A DNA stretch of 8,287 bases from Nitrososphaerales archaeon TH5895 (GCA_014523695.1 JAATVS010000678.1:1-8287), one strand, 5' to 3'; shown: positions 1 through 6,477, counted from the first letter of the stretch. The notes: a model not told the origin generated them from the sequence alone. Numbers and translations are program-made.

Positions 1-1
1 A

Positions 2-400
2 CTCTCTAGGAATGAGAGTTTAGCTATTCCCCAGGAAGCACTGATTCTAAAGAGATACTTTGATGTAGAAACCGAGTGGGACCATCCGGAGAAGGAGATA
101 GTAGGTCCAATAGAAGTTGAAATTGAGTATGGTAAAATATTGGGTAACGACAGACTAAAAACTAAAGCTAGAGTCTACAGACCTGTGAGACAACAACTGT
201 CAGATAAGTTTCAACCTCTAGTACATTCTCCTGAGTCACTATGGGGCATGGTTTATCCTGTTACTGCAATCAAGTTTGGAAGAGGATTTTTGATACAAAC
301 GGGAATGAACTTAGATAAGGAAAGAGAGTATATGTTATTGCTTGATATTATAAGGAGATTAAGTCTTGTAGGACATGAGAGCCTTGCAAAGTTCAGTTGA
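2..400 (+). CDS. C-terminal end of an unrecognised protein (5' end outside window)
   Basis: The reading frame is open from the left edge (first full codon at 2) to TGA at 398-400, giving 132 residues of a longer protein. A TTG at 140 could be taken as a start, but the upstream frame is uninterrupted and protein-like (for example DVETEWDHPEKEIVGPIEVE), so the gene very probably begins to the left of the window. The visible part is a mixed alpha/beta soluble domain, rich in charged residues, with no signal peptide, membrane segment or cysteine cluster. It ends in a helical stretch around MLLLDIIRRLSLVGHESL. I do not recognise the family. The next plus-strand gene, the helicase, is about 600 bases downstream behind its own promoter-like box, so co-transcription is not indicated. 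Confidence is high that this is coding; no function is claimed. Confidence 0.75.
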   Translation, partial: LSRNESLAIPQEALILKRYFDVETEWDHPEKEIVGPIEVEIEYGKILGNDRLKTKARVYRPVRQQLSDKFQPLVHSPESLWGMVYPVTAIKFGRGFLIQTGMNLDKEREYMLLLDIIRRLSLVGHESLAKFS

Positions 401-464
401 TAAGAGCAATTAGAATTGGCCATTAAGACCTTTTGTTACTAGGTAGGTTTTCTAAATGTACTGT

Positions 465-503
465 CCCTCAGATCATATAATGATTTGCAGTAGTATCTGA
501 GGG
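465..503. repeat. 9-bp perfect inverted repeat (hairpin-capable)
   Basis: CCCTCAGAT (465-473) is exactly matched by its reverse complement ATCTGAGGG (495-503), with a 21-base AT-rich spacer. It lies 65 bases after the stop of the first gene. It could be a 3' RNA stem-loop of that transcript or a spaced-dyad protein binding site. There is no T-run immediately after it, so it is not a typical archaeal terminator. Confidence 0.6.
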
Positions 504-628
504 GATTGATACAACATAACGAATGATTCACTCTTTCTCCCATGTCGCTCATTTGTGAGGATTCATAATTATTCATGATTTTTTAGGAATGCCCATGCCC
601 ATCAGCTGTTCATAAATTTTACCATTTG

Positions 629-636
629 TATAAAAG
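629..636 (+). promoter_or_regulatory. TATA box for the small gene at 659
   Basis: TATAAAAG is the most canonical archaeal TATA element in the window. Its centre is about 27 bases upstream of the ATG at 659, the spacing expected if transcription starts at or next to the start codon (leaderless mRNA). No Shine-Dalgarno lies between box and ATG, which agrees with this reading. Confidence 0.7.
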
Positions 637-658
637 ACTATAGATGGAACAAATAATC

Positions 659-861
659 ATGAGTTTCAAAACAGTAACGGAGCAGGTACACAATCCAATG
701 TTTCAAGCATTAGCAATTATTTTAGGTATTGCAATAGGACTTAGTCTAACCTCGGCAGCGATATCGACCTATAACGGACAGTTACGATAGATTTGAGCCA
801 AACTGCCGATGCTGATGTATATAAAGGAAGTAAAGACGGAGCTGCTCATTCTCTCCAGTAA
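659..861 (+). pseudogene. small membrane-anchored or secreted protein, apparently frameshifted
   Basis: From ATG 659 the frame gives 43 residues and stops at TAG 788-790. It starts with a short polar N-terminus (MSFKTVTEQVHNPMFQ), followed by a hydrophobic segment at about residues 16-36 (ALAIILGIAIGLSL...), which reads as a signal peptide or single membrane helix. Immediately afterwards another frame (open from 775, stop TAA 859-861) continues with protein-like sequence (TVTIDLSQTADADVYKGSKD and a short tail). The two parts together would make a protein of about 66 residues exported through, or anchored in, the membrane. A one-base indel between about 775 and 787 would join them. The ideal TATA box upstream shows the start is functional. 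It could instead be an intact 43-residue membrane peptide followed by chance sequence. No function can be assigned. Confidence 0.5.
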
Positions 862-976
862 CTCGAAGACTTAAAAAAAGGGACATGTTCGCTCCCTACC
901 TAAAAAGGGACCATTTGGAATAGTTAATCTTTATCAAATAAAATTGGCATTCCCTAAATGATATGTACAGTCTGAA

Positions 977-984
977 TATTTAAT
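977..984 (+). promoter_or_regulatory. TATA-like box for the helicase gene
   Basis: TATTTAAT is centred about 26 bases before the TTG at 1007. The spacing fits leaderless transcription starting at that TTG and supports it over the alternative GTG at 1028. The element is weaker than the one at 629-636. Confidence 0.45.
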
Positions 985-1006
985 TCATATTGAGAAAAGA
1001 TATATC

Positions 1007-3631
1007 TTGGGAATACATGTTCAATATGTGACTAACGGTTATAGGTGTCCTAGTTGTAATGATTTTAATTCTATTGGTGTCAATAAGATATATAATGGTC
1101 GATTGATGTTTGTTTGCTCCAAGTGCACTATATGTGGTATCGTTCCATCTATGGTTGAACAAGACGAAGCTTATTTGGAATTCCTAACTATGTATGATAA
1201 TGGGTATGTTGATAAAGTACAAGATCTGGAATTGGTGATAGAGCAGGAAAGACTTGTACGTCCATTTTCTGAGATAAAAGAATTAATCCGTAAAAATGGT
1301 GCGGCAGGCAATAAATTACTTGAGAGCGTATTGAGATCCAAGAAAGATTATATAGTTGATTTCATAGTCTTAGAAGAGCCTGAACCCGAAGCTGGTAGTG
1401 AATTTCAATCCCTTCCCATCGATGAGGGGATCGTCGCTAATCTACGCAAGCGAAATATTAAGAGACTTTACAAGTTTCAGGAGGAATCAATTCTCCAAAT
1501 ATTATGGGGGAAAAATGTTGTTATTGTTGCACCAACGGCCTCAGGTAAAACTGAGGCCTTTTGTATCCCCATAGTACAGAGAATTTCTGTTGAAGCAACG
1601 CATTTTTCATCTCTTAGGCCAGAAACAAAACTAAATGGACGAAAGGTGTTTGCTGTTTTTGTATACCCTACCAAGGCATTGGCAAGAGATCAGTATCCAA
1701 AGATAGTGCAAATTGCAGAGCCAGTGGGTGTAAATGTAGGCATATTCGATGGAGACACTTCAAAATCTGAAAGGGAAATAATAACGAGGCAGCTGATCCC
1801 AGAGATCATCATCACCAACTTTGATGTGATTCATTATCACCTTTTCCATAGAACAAGATTTTCCCGCTTATTAAGGACATGCAAATTTTTGGTTGTAGAT
1901 GAAGCTCATGTATATACTGGGGTATTCGGTGCCAATGTTCATCATATCATAAAAAGGCTTGAGAGAATGACATCAAGTAATACAAAGCAAAAACTTCAGA
2001 TAATTGCTGCCTCTGCCACATTGCCAAATGCACACGAATTCTGTAGATCCCTCTTTGGAAGGGATCTAAGTCCGATTTATGGTAAAGGTAGGAAAGGCAA
2101 AATTAATCTAGTGGTCATATTCCCATCATTACATTCACAGAGATCTCTGATGCTTGATATCTTAAAGAGTTTGATCACAACAAATCACAAAACTATAGCA
2201 TTTAGCAAGTCACATTTAGGATCAGAACTTCTTGCGTTCTATTCTACAAGACAAGGAAACCAAATCCGAGTCCATAGAGCTGGTTTGTTACCATCAGAAC
2301 GTAAATTAGTAGAAGATCTATTTAGAAATAGTAAGATACTCGCAATTTCGGCAACTCCTACATTGGAGCTTGGAATCGATATAGGAGATGTAGACGCAAT
2401 CATGTCTGACATCGTTCCCATTAATCGACTTATTCAAAGGTTGGGCAGAGCGGCAAGAAATGGGCAAGAAGGATACGCATTTCTTGCATTAGGTAACGAT
2501 CCAATTAGTCAGTATTATAAGCTTCATCCAGAAGATTATCTTCAGGATCAAGAAATAGCATATACTGATCCAACTAATTCCTTTGTAGAAGAATATCAAG
2601 TTCTTGCTATGGCATGCGACAAACCTATTTCAACGAATGAATCATCACCATTACGGAAAACTCTACAAAAATTAATTTCGAGCGGATTAGTTCAACTGAC
2701 AAAAGGAAAGTTTGTTCCCGAACATAGCAAAGCAATGAATTTACTCTGGAACTTTAGCATTAGGGGGATTGGATCCAGAGTTGACATAATATATAATGAG
2801 AGAAAAATTGGTGAACGACAAATGCCACAAGCACTAGAAGAGCTACATGACCAGGCGATATACTTCCTTGGAGGAAAGCGGTATAAAGTTTTAAAATTAT
2901 ACCTAGAGAATCCAGATAACAAGTTGGAAAAAGGAACATATGCAAAGTTAACCGCAATACCCGGAGACTATCCATATTATACAAAAGCAATCGTTGATGA
3001 CTGGCCAACTATACTGGAAGTGTATGAGCAAAAGACCGTATTTGGAATTGAGGTCAGATACTGTTCACTGGAGATCCTAAAGAAGGTTTCAGGCTATTCT
3101 AATATAGAATTAGGTAAAGAAGTTACACAAGGGACAAGACTATACCTTGAAAGTCCATTAATGTTCAAATTTATTACAAAAGGAATAGTTTTCCGCGCTC
3201 CAAAACCTAAGAATGTTCTAGAATCTGCTATGGATGACGCTTATCTGGAAATGAGTGGTTATCATGCTACAGAACACGTCATAATAGAGGGAAGTATCAT
3301 GATAACTGGTGGGTCGTCACAGGACATGGGTGGTATTTCAATTGGTTCATCTGGTCTAATTTTTATTTATGATGGGAGTATAGGTGGAAATGGTGCGAGT
3401 AGAACCCTGTATGACAAGCTAGACAAAGCTATGATAAGGGTGCAAAGAGTAATATCGGAATGCCCTTGTAGAAGTGAAAGTGGTTGCCCAAGATGTACCT
3501 ATTCCTATAAGTGTGGTAATAATAATGAGTACTTGCACAAGATTGCAGCTATTGAAATTTTGAATAATATTGTAGCCGGGGAGAAGACAGAAATCGGAGA
3601 GAAAATTCCTGATGATAAATCTCTTATTTGA
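1007..3631 (+). CDS. DEAH-box superfamily 2 helicase with C-terminal DUF1998-type zinc module (MrfA/YprA/Hrq1-like)
   Basis: This 874-residue ATP-dependent nucleic-acid helicase is probably cytosolic and involved in DNA repair. In order it has: an N-terminal zinc ribbon (C14, C17, C37, C40, extra C43); a Q-motif-like region (YKFQEESI) before Walker A APTASGKTE at 175-183; motif Ia VYPTKALARDQ at 219-229; Walker B DEAH at 298-301; motif III SAT at 336-338; motif V around 446-460 (ISATPTLELGIDIG); and motif VI QRLGRAARNG at 477-486. The C-terminal third contains a glycine-rich stretch and a four-cysteine cluster (C819, C821, C827, C830, with C836) followed by GNNNEYLHKIAAIEIL, the signature of DUF1998 in MrfA/YprA. 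In Bacillus subtilis MrfA acts in repair of mitomycin adducts with the nuclease MrfB; the same role here is inference, and no MrfB-like gene is adjacent. It is longer than MrfA (about 750), partly because of the N-terminal ribbon. TTG 1007 is chosen from TATA spacing; GTG 1028 is possible. All catalytic motifs look intact. Confidence 0.93.
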   Translation: MGIHVQYVTNGYRCPSCNDFNSIGVNKIYNGRLMFVCSKCTICGIVPSMVEQDEAYLEFLTMYDNGYVDKVQDLELVIEQERLVRPFSEIKELIRKNGAAGNKLLESVLRSKKDYIVDFIVLEEPEPEAGSEFQSLPIDEGIVANLRKRNIKRLYKFQEESILQILWGKNVVIVAPTASGKTEAFCIPIVQRISVEATHFSSLRPETKLNGRKVFAVFVYPTKALARDQYPKIVQIAEPVGVNVGIFDGDTSKSEREIITRQLIPEIIITNFDVIHYHLFHRTRFSRLLRTCKFLVVDEAHVYTGVFGANVHHIIKRLERMTSSNTKQKLQIIAASATLPNAHEFCRSLFGRDLSPIYGKGRKGKINLVVIFPSLHSQRSLMLDILKSLITTNHKTIAFSKSHLGSELLAFYSTRQGNQIRVHRAGLLPSERKLVEDLFRNSKILAISATPTLELGIDIGDVDAIMSDIVPINRLIQRLGRAARNGQEGYAFLALGNDPISQYYKLHPEDYLQDQEIAYTDPTNSFVEEYQVLAMACDKPISTNESSPLRKTLQKLISSGLVQLTKGKFVPEHSKAMNLLWNFSIRGIGSRVDIIYNERKIGERQMPQALEELHDQAIYFLGGKRYKVLKLYLENPDNKLEKGTYAKLTAIPGDYPYYTKAIVDDWPTILEVYEQKTVFGIEVRYCSLEILKKVSGYSNIELGKEVTQGTRLYLESPLMFKFITKGIVFRAPKPKNVLESAMDDAYLEMSGYHATEHVIIEGSIMITGGSSQDMGGISIGSSGLIFIYDGSIGGNGASRTLYDKLDKAMIRVQRVISECPCRSESGCPRCTYSYKCGNNNEYLHKIAAIEILNNIVAGEKTEIGEKIPDDKSLI

Positions 3632-3862
3632 CTAGCCTATACTCAGACAAGAGGTAATCCAGGTATGTTTGAAAGTCTGGCTGACGACAAAGATTACTTT
3701 AGACTATTCCTTCTATATTTCAGTTAAGTCCTTAAGCTGTCATCAACCAATGAAGGAATACTATATAATCCACGCTGGTCAAGCGGCAATTTGTTATTTC
3801 TCAATATGCTGTAAGACATACCATTAAGAGGGTGAGTTTCAATCCTTGTGGTACCGTTGTAT
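3632..3862. other. convergent intergenic region
   Basis: This gap separates the ends of the plus-strand helicase and the minus-strand gene at 3863-4447. I see no tRNA, strong T-run or long palindrome. A 20-codon ORF at 3665-3727 (MFESLADDKDYFRLFLLYFS), with GAGGT upstream, is too short to call. A single GTTTCAATCC at 3836-3845 recalls CRISPR repeat ends but is not repeated. Confidence 0.4.
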
Positions 3863-4447
3863 TCAGCTATGACTGAGATCATAATTACCCTTTATGTTTT
3901 TGTAGAATCGATCATTGAACTCCATTAACAAAGCATTGGTACGATCGTCATTTTTTCTCATGTAATAATAGAGTTCTTCAGTAGCTGCATGATAATCGAT
4001 ACCAATATTCTGTGCAATCTCCAAAGCAATCGCTGAAATCATCAATTTGCGAAGAACAAGATCATGCCCATAGTTTATGATGTCATACGAAAGCTCTTCT
4101 AGGAAGTTCTTAAAGTTTGATTCAATGTGACGATCCTTTGCATTACGATTTTTTAGTACAAATGGAATTGCCATCTTCCTTTTTTTCATATGAATATTTT
4201 CTACCATTTCTATAAAAAAATCATTTAACTTCGGATCATGAAAGAGGATCTGAGACAACAGGTCTGAAGCGTTCGATTCACTTATCTGCATCTTGTCAAC
4301 TAAGGTGAATAACACATGACATGCAGCACAGCCATCTAGTTTAACCTCCGAAGGATTAACATGTACATTTTGTACTTCTTTCAGGATTATTTCTTTAGCT
4401 TCTTCCTCATTTCCATTCTCGGATCCATTGTTACTCGATCTTCTCAT
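3863..4447 (-). CDS. unrecognised 194-residue protein with a CAACH motif
   Basis: The frame runs from ATG at 4447-4445 to the stop at 3863-3865. A TATA-like box ends 20 bases upstream, supporting this start on a leaderless transcript. Residues 1-19 are polar and acidic, without hydrophobic character (MRRSSNNGSENGNEEEAKE). Residues 40-44 are CAACH, the only cysteines in the protein. The rest is predicted by eye to be mainly helical, with alternating charged and hydrophobic residues (FLEELSYDIINYGHDLVLRK, then ALEIAQNIGIDYHAATEELY), and ends in a basic-polar tail. CxxCH is the attachment motif of c-type haem, but there is no signal peptide or membrane anchor, so a metal site or redox thiol pair in the cytosol is more likely. 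I do not recognise the family. It is transcribed towards the helicase. Confidence 0.8.
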   Translation of the reverse strand: MRRSSNNGSENGNEEEAKEIILKEVQNVHVNPSEVKLDGCAACHVLFTLVDKMQISESNASDLLSQILFHDPKLNDFFIEMVENIHMKKRKMAIPFVLKNRNAKDRHIESNFKNFLEELSYDIINYGHDLVLRKLMISAIALEIAQNIGIDYHAATEELYYYMRKNDDRTNALLMEFNDRFYKNIKGNYDLSHS

Positions 4448-4466
4448 AGCACTAATTAATAGATGG

Positions 4467-4476
4467 TATTATTTAA
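4467..4476 (-). promoter_or_regulatory. TATA-like box for the minus-strand gene at 3863-4447
   Basis: On the minus strand the sequence reads TTAAATAATA, occupying 20 to 29 bases upstream of the ATG at 4447. This is the usual archaeal distance for a leaderless mRNA. It overlaps the stop codon (4473-4475) of the decayed small gene just upstream. Confidence 0.55.
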
Positions 4477-4633
4477 TGGAAGCCAAAATTAATACCTTCT
4501 ATTGTATTTTCTGCTTCAATGTCTTTTAGTACATAATTTACGTTCAGTGATATTGTAGCGATCAGGATTACAATTAGTAACGAGATGGGTACCTTAGAAC
4601 AAATGGATATCGTAGTTTTTGTTCAAATTTCAT
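4473..4633 (-). pseudogene. small single-helix membrane protein gene, apparently frameshifted
   Basis: On the minus strand ATG at 4633-4631 opens a short frame (MKFEQKLRYPFVLR, then off-frame residues to TAA after 19 codons). A second frame begins where the first loses sense and gives VPISLLIVILIATISL, a clear membrane helix, followed by a soluble tail (NVNYVLKDIEAENTIEGINF) to TAA at 4473-4475. That second frame has no ATG, GTG or TTG of its own. Joined by a one-base indel near 4590 they would make a protein of about 53 residues: a basic N-terminus, one membrane helix and an acidic tail. TTAAATTATA on the minus strand (4652-4661) is correctly placed for the ATG. The following gene on the same strand starts 25 bases beyond the stop. 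Function unknown. Confidence 0.45.
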
Positions 4634-4651
4634 ATATGTCCATGTGATCGC

Positions 4652-4661
4652 TATAATTTAA
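4652..4661 (-). promoter_or_regulatory. TATA-like box for the small minus-strand gene
   Basis: TTAAATTATA on the minus strand is centred about 24 bases upstream of the ATG at 4633. It is nearly identical in sequence and spacing to the box at 4467-4476, which is the main argument that the small interrupted gene below it was real. Confidence 0.5.
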
Positions 4662-4784
4662 CATTTTGTCATGATTAATCCCAGATCTCATACGGGTATT
4701 ACAGTTCCTTAAAGGATTAACAGACAGGTGTAATTTGCATGTGATATACTTTAATGTATTCGTAGAAATAATAAGAGAGATAAT

Positions 4785-4886
4785 ATGCCATTCCATGAGT
4801 TAGATGTCATGCAACCACTGAAAATGCTGCACCTGCTTGAGGAGGGGGAGAAAAGGGAGGAGAAATATGACAAGCTATTCTCCTGA
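4785..4886 (+). CDS. possible 33-residue upstream ORF overlapping the flavoprotein gene
   Basis: ATG 4785 opens a 33-codon frame ending in TGA 4884-4886. The peptide is charged and helical (MPFHELDVMQPLKMLHLLEE, then a lysine/glutamate-rich end). It overlaps the start of the PPOX-like gene by 20 bases in a different frame and contains that gene's Shine-Dalgarno within its own codons. Such an arrangement can couple translation of the two genes, because ribosomes ending at 4886 are next to the start at 4867. A weak TATA-like ACTTTAAT lies at 4748-4755, 30-37 bases upstream. No family is recognised, and it could simply be leader sequence that happens to be open. Confidence 0.35.
   Translation: MPFHELDVMQPLKMLHLLEEGEKREEKYDKLFS
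4855..4862 (+). promoter_or_regulatory. strong Shine-Dalgarno deciding the flavoprotein start
   Basis: GGGAGGAG ends four bases before ATG 4867. It is the only convincing ribosome binding site in the window, where other genes look leaderless. It selects ATG 4867 over the in-frame TTG at 4837, whose extra ten residues (arginine/glycine-rich) are just the translated purine-rich leader. Confidence 0.8.
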
Positions 4887-5385
4887 TGTAGCAGAAAACA
4901 AGCCCCCAATACTTAACTCCACCGAGATCGACGAGCTCCTTTCGATGACGCTCATCGCGAATCTAGCCACAATCGAAGATGATGGCGGTATCCATCTTCT
5001 GCCTATGTGGTTCTTGCGAATCGGTAATAATATCTACATTCCGACCTCTCATAATACACACAAATACAGGAACCTACTTGCAAGGCCCCGTGCATCCGTG
5101 ATGATCGACATCTCAAGGGCTGGACTGAACCTCAAAGGAGTGCTGATTAGAGGTCGGGTAGAACTTGTAAGAGGAGAAAAGGCACAACAGATCAATCGTT
5201 CCATTCATTTGAAATATGTAACGTCCGATGCGCTGAATGATCCCAATATAGCCTCCTACCTCTCGAAAGGTGACGACGTAACTGTGAACGTCCACATGGA
5301 TCGTTTGGTTAGCTGGAATCTATCAGATTCTAAGGCGGGACGAGCTCTTGGTGTCGGTGGCTGGTTTCATCCACTCGACGGATAA
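4867..5385 (+). CDS. pyridoxamine 5'-phosphate oxidase-like split-barrel protein (FMN or F420 binding)
   Basis: The protein has 172 residues from the ATG chosen by its Shine-Dalgarno; a TTG at 4837 would add ten arginine-rich residues. The pattern fits the PPOX-like split beta-barrel family: a start helix (STEIDELLSM), a first strand LIANLATIEDDGGIHLLPMW, then NNIYIPTSHNTHKYRNLLARP, where the T-x-x-x-K-x-x-N-L segment is the usual phosphate/cofactor-contact region, then ASVMID and the strand GVLIRGRVELV. Family members bind FMN or coenzyme F420 and reduce small molecules or act in cofactor or haem metabolism; the substrate cannot be read from sequence. The last 25 residues (SDSKAGRALGVGGWFHPLDG) look like a normal tail. 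It is cytosolic. Base composition differs from its neighbours: 4921-4980 is 31/60 G+C against 20/60 in a sample of the helicase (2101-2160), hinting at different origin or expression. Its start overlaps a 33-codon ORF. Confidence 0.88.
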   Translation: MTSYSPDVAENKPPILNSTEIDELLSMTLIANLATIEDDGGIHLLPMWFLRIGNNIYIPTSHNTHKYRNLLARPRASVMIDISRAGLNLKGVLIRGRVELVRGEKAQQINRSIHLKYVTSDALNDPNIASYLSKGDDVTVNVHMDRLVSWNLSDSKAGRALGVGGWFHPLDG

Positions 5386-5574
5386 GGCGAATCTGTAGAC
5401 GCATTCATGATATGTCCCATCCGATTACCTTTGCCTTTAAGAGATCTGTATCGAAAAAGTAAGCCGATTCGAGAACTTGGACCTCCATACCAATTTAGAG
5501 GATCATTATATCGCTTCTACTCAATCTTTACATTCCCTCTGAAACAGCCTCCGTTGATCTTAGAGACGTAATAT

Positions 5575-5602
5575 GATATGATACTATACATCAAATCATA
5601 TC
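5575..5602. repeat. 8-bp inverted repeat
   Basis: GATATGAT (5575-5582) and ATCATATC (5595-5602) are exact reverse complements around a 12-base AT-rich loop. It lies in the non-coding gap after the flavoprotein gene. An AT-rich dyad of this size can arise by chance, so a role as operator or RNA hairpin is only a possibility. Confidence 0.4.
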
Positions 5603-5781
5603 TAGATGACCTCTTGTTAAAGATAAATATTCATTACTATTTACTAAATAAAGGATTCCATGGTCATGAGAAATTAGAATTACCAGTTTTCATGGGAAAC
5701 ATATGAGATCTAACTCAGACATTTAGGCAGTATGATTGATGAAAAGGGGAGTAAACCTGAATGATGCGACTAGTTGTTGTT

Positions 5782-5799
5782 GATCATGATCATGATCAT
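5782..5799. repeat. GATCAT microsatellite (three exact units)
   Basis: Three tandem GATCAT units are followed by a partial unit (GATG). TGATCA palindromes recur within it. It is flanked on the left by a GTT triplet run (GTTGTTGTT). A 19-codon ORF (ATG 5761 to TAA 5818-5820) reads through it and encodes alternating Asp-His (DHDHDHD). Confidence 0.6.
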
Positions 5800-5913
5800 G
5801 ATGTTGCTGTAACGAGTTAATTCACAGCCAATAAGATAGAAGATTCACAATATCAAACTGGTTCCACATTTCATCAATCCTGACTATGCCGTGTCAATTG
5901 AAGAGAAATAAAT

Positions 5914-6246
5914 CTAAATTTCGAACACTTCAGGTTTACCTGTCGCGGTAGCGGGTTGTTTTCGTTGCGGGTTAATCTCATCCATATTCTTTGTGAGCTC
6001 TGAAACCTTCTGGTCCAAAATTATTCGTTTTATGTCTTCGAGTTCTGGTGTGGATCTCACTACTACTCCTCTTTTTTTTGTTGGCGAACCAATACTATCG
6101 ACTGGATTGATCTCAATGGCCAGTGAAGGGTTAGTACTTCTTAATCCTGGAAGTCGTAAGAGGAATACACCAGGAATATTTGTTGGTTTTCGTTCCCAAT
6201 CCTTTCCTTGTGTAAGAAATTCCCGTAATCTCTCGTTAACAGACAT
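5914..6246 (-). CDS. conserved small archaeal protein of unknown function
   Basis: The 110-residue frame runs from ATG 6246-6244 to TAG 5916-5914. The sequence (MSVNERLREFLTQGKDWERK and then PTNIPGVFLLRLP) resembles a small soluble family I recall as recurrent in ammonia-oxidising archaea; this is from memory and unsearched. A central basic turn (SPTKKRGVVVRS) leads into a helix (ELEDIKRIILDQKVSELTKN), and the C-terminus (QRKQPATATGKPEVFEI) looks disordered. There are no cysteines, membrane segments or signal peptide. An 88-codon plus-strand frame (5993-6259) overlaps it antisense; I prefer the minus strand because its protein has normal composition and continuity. A TATATA at 6260-6265 is only 14-19 bases upstream, too close for a leaderless start, so the promoter is unclear. 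The gene is divergent from the zinc protein at 6478. Confidence 0.8.
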   Translation of the reverse strand: MSVNERLREFLTQGKDWERKPTNIPGVFLLRLPGLRSTNPSLAIEINPVDSIGSPTKKRGVVVRSTPELEDIKRIILDQKVSELTKNMDEINPQRKQPATATGKPEVFEI

Positions 6247-6445
6247 ATCAGTATGCTAGTATATAGGCTACTACATTTATCTTTTACATAAGCTATTTGT
6301 CAGTTATACAAGTTCGCATATTTATCGTAACGGGTAGTTGGTGTATTATGATTTTCTATTTGTATGTAAAGCGTTGACTACAGCATACACTAAATTTCAT
6401 GTTTATCTGTCTATGATTGTGAAATCATTATTTGTAATTTAAATC

Positions 6446-6453
6446 TTATAAAG
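6446..6453 (+). promoter_or_regulatory. TATA box for the zinc-knuckle gene at 6478
   Basis: TTATAAAG is centred 28 bases before TTG 6478. The spacing indicates transcription starting at or near that TTG; the alternative ATG at 6508 would then have a 30-base leader. Confidence 0.55.
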
Positions 6454-6477
6454 ATATATTATTTTTCTTTCCAAAAA

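Larger units (their letters stand above)
401..658. other. intergenic stretch without a convincing gene
   Basis: Between the first gene and the small gene at 659 I see only the inverted repeat at 465-503, short T-runs after the first gene's stop (around 431-434 and 448-453), and the TATA box at 629-636. A 37-codon minus-strand ORF (552 down to 439) has no promoter-like box at the proper distance and its composition is not persuasive, so it is not called. Confidence 0.5.
5386..5913. other. 528-base stretch without a convincing gene
   Basis: This gap lies between the ends of the PPOX-like gene and the minus-strand gene at 5914-6246. It contains an 8-bp inverted repeat at 5575-5602 and a GATCAT microsatellite at 5782-5799. 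A 54-codon ORF (5407-5571) starts 21 bases after the flavoprotein stop, but its composition, rich in proline, arginine and leucine, does not resemble its neighbours and it has no ribosome binding site or TATA box. A 19-codon ORF spans the microsatellite. I see no tRNA or other RNA gene. Confidence 0.5.

Noticed and set aside
439..552. 37-codon minus-strand ORF across the inverted repeat
   Set aside because: No promoter-like box at the expected distance and unconvincing amino-acid composition; the dyad itself better explains the local structure.
881..899. AGGGA...TCCCT hairpin as a terminator
   Set aside because: Only five base pairs with no T-run after it; too weak to call.
1007..3631. Helicase as part of a DISARM or similar defence island
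   Set aside because: DUF1998 helicases occur in such systems, but no methyltransferase, phospholipase-D-type nuclease or other defence partner is encoded in the window.
3836..3845. GTTTCAATCC, similar to the end of some CRISPR repeats and to a tRNA T-loop
   Set aside because: It occurs once, with no regularly spaced copies nearby, and the flanks do not fold into the five-pair T-arm of a tRNA.
5407..5571. 54-codon plus-strand ORF just after the flavoprotein gene
   Set aside because: It has no ribosome binding site or TATA box and an odd proline/arginine/leucine-rich composition with no recognisable domain; the opposite strand is also partly open. Kept only as part of the intergenic description.
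5993..6259. 88-codon plus-strand ORF opposite the 110-residue minus-strand gene
   Set aside because: The minus-strand product has balanced composition and resembles a recalled archaeal family. The plus-strand product is serine-, phenylalanine- and proline-rich as expected for an antisense shadow.
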